NCBI GenBank assembly: GCA_004796375.1
Contig: QZLA01000226.1
Span: forward strand, 1-64,000
DNA: 64,000 nt
Direction of reading: 5' to 3'
Source: Desulfobacteraceae bacterium
GTDB taxonomy: Bacteria; Desulfobacterota; Desulfobacteria; Desulfobacterales; Desulfobacteraceae
A model generated the notes under the pieces. The model made no database searches. It was not told the DNA's origin and was given only the letters and a program-made list of their open reading frames with translations. The translations under genes were made by a program, and so were the position numbers. The stretch's first letter is position 1; each line of letters starts with the position of its first letter. Below are positions 60,701-64,000 of the stretch, in pieces.

Positions 60701-62882
60701 TGCCGGCCAGTGTGACGCGTTCATTGGGATCCAGAATAAGGCTTGATGCTGCATTCAGCTGATCCGCAATCAGCAGGCAGCGGTCTTCCAACTCATTTTC
60801 AGGGGTGATGGCCAGAAGCTGTCTGCCGATCTTCAGGTGCAGCTGCAGTCTTTCATCTTCAGGAATCAGTTCGGAGGCCGACTCCATGATGATATCATGC
60901 ATGAATCTGAGGTTATCTTTGTCCAACTCCATAATACCATTGGTGAGAATGGGGGCCAGGGCAGATTGAAATTCCAGGCTTGTTTGCGCATAAAGCTTTT
61001 CAAGGATAGGACTGGGTATGGATGATCCGGTACAGGCCGCCAGATTCAAAAGGGTTTTGGATGAGGTATCCAGATGTGCTGTCTTGCGGGAAAGAAAATT
61101 GTCCGGGGTGTTGGTGGCCGGAACCGTGTTGATCTTTTCCAGGTCCCAATGCCAGCTCCGATTTGATGTGCTCAGGATCAACTGTTTTTCCAGCAGGTAG
61201 TCCAGAAACGATTTCAGGTAAAACGGATTGCCCCCTGTCTTTTCATACAGCAGGACGGAGAAAGTCTCCAGGTTTTTTTCAGGTGCCTGACCAGATGCTG
61301 AAAACAGGTCTTTGAGCCAGTTTTTCTGCTGCGCCTCGCTGATGGGGGACAGCGCGATCTCATGGATCTTCATTCCCGAATGCCTGAGTTGATCCACCGC
61401 CCGGATAAACACGTGGTCCCGTGTCACCTGGCTGTCCCGAAAGGCACAGATGATATAAAACCCGTCGATGGGAGACATACCGATGATCTCAATCAGCCGG
61501 ATACTTTCCGGCTCAGCCCACTGGAGATCATCCAGGAACATCACCAGCGGTTTTTCCCGATCGGCAAGGGTTTCGATGAATTTGCGCATGGTGATATTGA
61601 TACGGATCTCATTTTCAATGGGTGACAGATTGATCAGGGGCGGCTGCTTTCCCACAATAAATTCCAGCATGGGAACCATATCTGTCATGATCCTGAGATT
61701 ATTGCCCAGAACGGTGTGGATCTGCTCCTTCCATTTGGACATGGCCGGTTTCCCTTCCGAAATAATCTGCAGGATCAGGGATTCAAATACAGACTGCACC
61801 ACGTTTCGGGTAGGAATCTTGTCATGTTTTCCAATGGCGAAATAAACCCGGTGGTTCAGGCGCCGGCCAACATGTTTGACAAATTCGGTTTTACCGATCC
61901 CGGGCGGGCCTGAAATCATGATCAGCGGGGTTGGGTCCCGTGTGGTGTCGGTCAAGGTATCCATCAACCGGCGGGTGTCGGTTTCCCGTCCATAGATCTG
62001 CTCTGAGAAATCGATACTTTGTATGGGATCATGCTCACCGGGTATGAAGGAAACCTGGGAGACCGGGTCATTGAGGACACTTTTACAAAGCTCAACATCC
62101 TTTTTCAGCACATCACAACTGGTATAGCGATCCTCCGGTCTTTTTTTCATCATTTTCATGATAATGGCTGACATGAACTCCGGGATTTCAGGACGGGTCT
62201 GGTGCGGGGGCACAGGATCCTTTGCCAGGTGGGAGTGAATCAGTTCAAGGGTATCATCCGTTGAAAAGGGGACCCGTCCGGTCATGATTTCATAAAAGGT
62301 GCATCCCAGTGAGTAGAGATCCGACGCCATACTCAGATCAAGGCTTGTCCGTCCGGTTTGCTCCGGTGCCATATAGGCCAGATGTGTTTCAGAGGATTCC
62401 AGAGAATGGATATGTGATTTTCCGGAATCGGTCCGGGAGGGCAGGGCATGTTCAAAACCGGTGATTTTCACATTCAGGTTCTCAGGGTCTACCCACAGGG
62501 TATCGGGGTTGACATAATTATGCAGGATGCTGTTTTGATGGATGTGAGCCAGTGAACCGGAAAGGTTGGCAAGCAGGATCAACTGATCTTCCAGGCCCAG
62601 GTCAGCCGGCAGGATGGATCGCAAGGGACGGGCATTGAAATCGTCATATACCAGGAACTTCAATTGTTCATGAGTCTCCAGTGCCGTTGGTTTGATCACC
62701 TGGCGGGGATCCAGGCCTGATGCAAGGTCATATTCCCTGGTGACCAGGGTATTGGCGGATTGATGGCGGGGAACCTTGATCATTGCCATCCTTCGGTTGG
62801 TCCGATCGCCGGCCCTGTAAATGTTCATCAATTCATTCTGGAAAAGCAGTTCTAAAATATCGAAACCCGGAATATTTGCCAT
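57798..62882 (-). CDS. Giant pseudokinase-AAA-GAF-histidine kinase
   Basis: This 1694-residue cytoplasmic protein has an N-terminal Ser/Thr-kinase fold (about 1-275), an AAA/NACHT-type ATPase (Walker A SGPPGIGKTEF near 327, Walker B MFLDDLQW near 445), a long helical repeat region (about 600-1260), a GAF domain (about 1290-1440), a coiled coil, HisKA_3 with His1506 (DDLHDSVTQTL) and HATPase_c (about 1580-1690). The kinase fold looks inactive: HRDxKPxN is replaced by HNYVNPDT and DFG by GFE. It probably acts as a binding or regulatory module. The NarL-type regulator downstream is the likely phosphate acceptor. Confidence 0.92.
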   Translation of the reverse strand: MANIPGFDILELLFQNELMNIYRAGDRTNRRMAMIKVPRHQSANTLVTREYDLASGLDPRQVIKPTALETHEQLKFLVYDDFNARPLRSILPADLGLEDQLILLANLSGSLAHIHQNSILHNYVNPDTLWVDPENLNVKITGFEHALPSRTDSGKSHIHSLESSETHLAYMAPEQTGRTSLDLSMASDLYSLGCTFYEIMTGRVPFSTDDTLELIHSHLAKDPVPPHQTRPEIPEFMSAIIMKMMKKRPEDRYTSCDVLKKDVELCKSVLNDPVSQVSFIPGEHDPIQSIDFSEQIYGRETDTRRLMDTLTDTTRDPTPLIMISGPPGIGKTEFVKHVGRRLNHRVYFAIGKHDKIPTRNVVQSVFESLILQIISEGKPAMSKWKEQIHTVLGNNLRIMTDMVPMLEFIVGKQPPLINLSPIENEIRINITMRKFIETLADREKPLVMFLDDLQWAEPESIRLIEIIGMSPIDGFYIICAFRDSQVTRDHVFIRAVDQLRHSGMKIHEIALSPISEAQQKNWLKDLFSASGQAPEKNLETFSVLLYEKTGGNPFYLKSFLDYLLEKQLILSTSNRSWHWDLEKINTVPATNTPDNFLSRKTAHLDTSSKTLLNLAACTGSSIPSPILEKLYAQTSLEFQSALAPILTNGIMELDKDNLRFMHDIIMESASELIPEDERLQLHLKIGRQLLAITPENELEDRCLLIADQLNAASSLILDPNERVTLAGINLKAGQKKMKLASLQSAEQYFRTGIELMGSDGWRTDFNLTMGLHIRQCEILFIMGEQASAQTVYDRALSHSRHPDEMLAILEAKSAYLMQAYQAGEVVESALAILKRLEFQLPGRFNLFYLIREILGFRLALIKTPIDQIDDLPEITDARQSAIIRIMIIISRACALNGNPLAIVVMFRALRFICQKGINPYAGYVFSYYAHILSNLKYRLEKGYKFARLAVDTIDRFKEEKQKILPEYLFILISINSHGKTRHHLNQISMILKQSLRAGIFMNVFNLHVMYFFLHFISGTKLSEIEQDMAARRNDILGAKQAIWNQNLDLLFQVIRILRGKDNVPFLTPSPTDIYDEQLVATWQKTYSIATVSDFFLYRQIIAYLHDDHTRSLIYAEKGRPYFNSYVTLTAQMTHRFFHALALALAHRMKPGSSPGPAVLFKTFKDQLGFFKKIYRQAPENNPHMYYLLQAKYNQFKNRFQKASRLYHLAIQAARTAGYIHVEAICCEQAARFFLEQKQPYFAIFLIQESIGLFEEWGCTPKSKLLKEEFDALLKESLPPKTSAAGSSAFRDPDVLSVLRASQAISREVQPRKLMKQLISLIIRNSGAQRAFLLLHTDDHLRIQASAQTDPEEIEVLQDSIVAQTSDLLPASTVHYVFMSQKRIILEHASRSGMFNHDPYMLKNRPISVLCIPVVGKKRTKGVLYLENNLISGAFTEERVSTLNILINQMVISIDNSTLYEDLKNEIRKQVHATRKIKEHQVQLQKMSSQLAEVEEQERKAIADDLHDSVTQTLAMSISMFKTMKIPEHVQNARITLDLLEQSLTNIRSLTFQLSSPLLYDVGLEAALEWLCEDVSTKNDIHIEFKNFITPTLTLNDTQKVSLYRMSRELIINIIKHARADKASMTLSLNQGRLTVCVKDNGMGFDRSRVSKGDGFGLFSISERINILEGDMEIDSVKGEGSAIYLRVPVNHTTD

Positions 62883-62897
62883 AACCGTTCCTTTTCT

Positions 62898-63038
62898 CTA
62901 TGAACTCCGGCCAGGGTCCAGGCTGGCGATACGGTCCAATGGCAAAGCCATGACCGGGATATCCCCGTGAATTGCTGCCGAAGATATCCCGACGGCGATC
63001 ATGATAATGATGAAAACGAACAGTCCGATTCCTTTCAT
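62898..63038 (-). CDS. 46-residue membrane/secreted peptide upstream of the giant kinase
   Basis: An ATG at 63038, with GGAG 7 bases before it, opens a 46-codon frame ending at a TAG (62898). It has a hydrophobic N-terminal helix (LFVFIIIMIAVGISSAA) and a short polar tail. Its stop lies 15 bases before the giant kinase start on the same strand. It could be a membrane anchor, a small sensor partner or a leader peptide. No family is recognised. Confidence 0.5.
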   Translation of the reverse strand: MKGIGLFVFIIIMIAVGISSAAIHGDIPVMALPLDRIASLDPGRSS

Positions 63039-63157
63039 GTCTGTGCTCCAGTATGAAACAATCAGCTATTCTACACTGCTGGCTGCTAGAGATACACGCG
63101 AGGTGCTTGATGAAATATCAACAATTATGAGAAAAATTGCAAGTTAAAATTCTAAGG

Positions 63158-63170
63158 GGTATTGAATACC
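63158..63170. promoter_or_regulatory. Palindrome in the divergent kinase/pirin region
   Basis: GGTATT-G-AATACC is a perfect 6-base inverted repeat about 80 bases before the pirin start and 120 bases before the small-peptide start. It could be an operator for either gene. The evidence is only the symmetry and the position. Confidence 0.3.
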
Positions 63171-63250
63171 ATAAATAAATGTTAGATTAACGCATGTTGA
63201 GGGTTTTATGGGTGCGATTCGAATCAAGTCAATCCAACAGGGGGAATTTC

Positions 63251-64000
63251 ATGTCAGCCATAAGAAAGATCAAACGTATCTTAACCCGCCAGCCCGTCAT
63301 GGAGGGTGCCGGGGTCCACTTAAACCGGGTGTTCGGATATCATGAGGCCCCGGCATTTGACCCTTTTCTGATGCTCGACGATTTTCGGTCCGATACGCCG
63401 GAGCATTATCTAAAGGGGTTTCCCTGGCATCCCCACCGGGGCATTGAAACCATCACCTATGTGCTGAAAGGCGATGTGGAACACGGGGACAGCCTGGGCA
63501 ATAAAGGCACGATCTCTTCCGGGGATGTACAGTGGATGACGGCAGGCAGCGGCATTGTTCACCAGGAAATGCCCAAGGGCGATGCCAAGGGATCCATGCA
63601 TGGATTCCAGTTGTGGGCCAATCTTCCGGCATCCCAGAAAATGATGCCGCCCAAATACCGCGACATTACGTCGGACAAGATCCCTGAGGTCCACACCCGG
63701 GACGGTGTCCGCATCAAGGTGATTGCCGGGGATGTGAACGGGGAAAAAGGACCCATGGATGACGTTGTTATAGATCCTGAATTCTTAGACTGTACCGTCC
63801 CTGGGAAACAGACCTATACCCATGACGTTGACCCCGGATATACCGCTTTTATTTATGTGATTGACGGCAACGGGACAACGGATGGCAAGGGCTTAGGAAA
63901 CGGCACCCTGGTGCTTTATGGTAAAGGGGATTACTTAACCGTAACTGCCTCTGATACTCCGGTAAGGTTCCTGCTGCTGACAGGCAAGCCCTTAAAAGAG
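63251..64000 (+). CDS. Pirin-family protein (incomplete at the right edge)
   Basis: This is the first 250 residues of a pirin, a bicupin metal protein of about 280-300 residues. The metal site is visible: two His in WHPHRGIETITYV (about 56-58) and the His and Glu of GSGIVHQEMP (about 101-103). Bacterial pirins include quercetinase-like dioxygenases and regulators of pyruvate dehydrogenase, so the role is open. AGGGGGAA precedes the ATG. The frame runs past the window end without a stop. Confidence 0.9.
   Translation, partial: MSAIRKIKRILTRQPVMEGAGVHLNRVFGYHEAPAFDPFLMLDDFRSDTPEHYLKGFPWHPHRGIETITYVLKGDVEHGDSLGNKGTISSGDVQWMTAGSGIVHQEMPKGDAKGSMHGFQLWANLPASQKMMPPKYRDITSDKIPEVHTRDGVRIKVIAGDVNGEKGPMDDVVIDPEFLDCTVPGKQTYTHDVDPGYTAFIYVIDGNGTTDGKGLGNGTLVLYGKGDYLTVTASDTPVRFLLLTGKPLKE

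Overview
The window looks like chromosomal DNA from an anaerobic, probably sulfate-reducing member of the Desulfobacterota (Desulfobacteraceae-like). Supporting signs are a tungsten-type aldehyde:ferredoxin oxidoreductase with its ferredoxin, an HdrA protein carrying an MvhD-like domain beside an HdrD-like protein, an uninterrupted MttB-family methyltransferase, an acrylyl-CoA reductase-like enzyme, and many large Ser/Thr-kinase and histidine-kinase proteins. No tRNA, rRNA, CRISPR array, transposase or phage gene was recognised. The assignment rests on gene content only.

Layout. 1-9.9 kb: a FadR-type regulator followed by a complete Liv-type ABC importer (livG-F-H-M and a binding protein), a hairpin, a four-cluster ferredoxin apparently starting at an AUC codon, an aldehyde oxidoreductase and a GMC flavoprotein alcohol dehydrogenase. 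This reads as an uptake-and-oxidation unit in which an alcohol is imported, then taken to aldehyde and acid with electrons passed to ferredoxin. 9.9-11 kb: a minus-strand cassette of two very small membrane proteins around an orphan ParA ATPase. 11-18 kb: an apparently frameshifted small gene, a lipoprotein, a 2-hydroxyacid dehydrogenase, a flavodoxin-fold reductase, a GNAT acetyltransferase and a DUF2339 membrane protein. 18.2-22.7 kb: a phosphosignalling island (Ser/Thr kinase with cyclic-nucleotide domain, PP2C phosphatase, CHASE2 kinase). 22.9-28.3 kb: a peptide-type solute-binding protein, a Cache/HAMP sensor with a Cys-rich tail, an ETF-beta-lysine-methyltransferase-like enzyme, an acrylyl-CoA reductase and a MaoC protein. 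28.3-31.6 kb: a solitary short flagellin and an MBOAT/SGNH O-acetylation pair. 31.8-35.1 kb: a beta-helix fragment, a MATE exporter and an O-acetylhomoserine sulfhydrylase.

35.2-45 kb, all minus strand: a TolC/HlyD/RND efflux operon, then a PAS-AAA-Fis sigma-54 activator starting 4 bases after the RND stop, then a clear -24/-12 promoter with an upstream inverted repeat, driving an Asp/Glu-racemase-family protein and an MttB-like methyltransferase. This is the most self-consistent regulatory circuit in the window and suggests inducible use of a quaternary amine.

45-64 kb: a hybrid histidine kinase with an N-terminal cyclic-nucleotide domain, an M42 aminopeptidase, a CmoM-like tRNA methyltransferase, a cysteine desulfidase-like protein, the HdrD/HdrA pair, a second flavodoxin-fold reductase, a NUDIX hydrolase, a secreted two-repeat protein, and a NarL-type regulator paired with a 1694-residue pseudokinase-AAA-GAF-histidine kinase preceded by a 46-residue membrane peptide. 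A pirin gene runs off the right edge.
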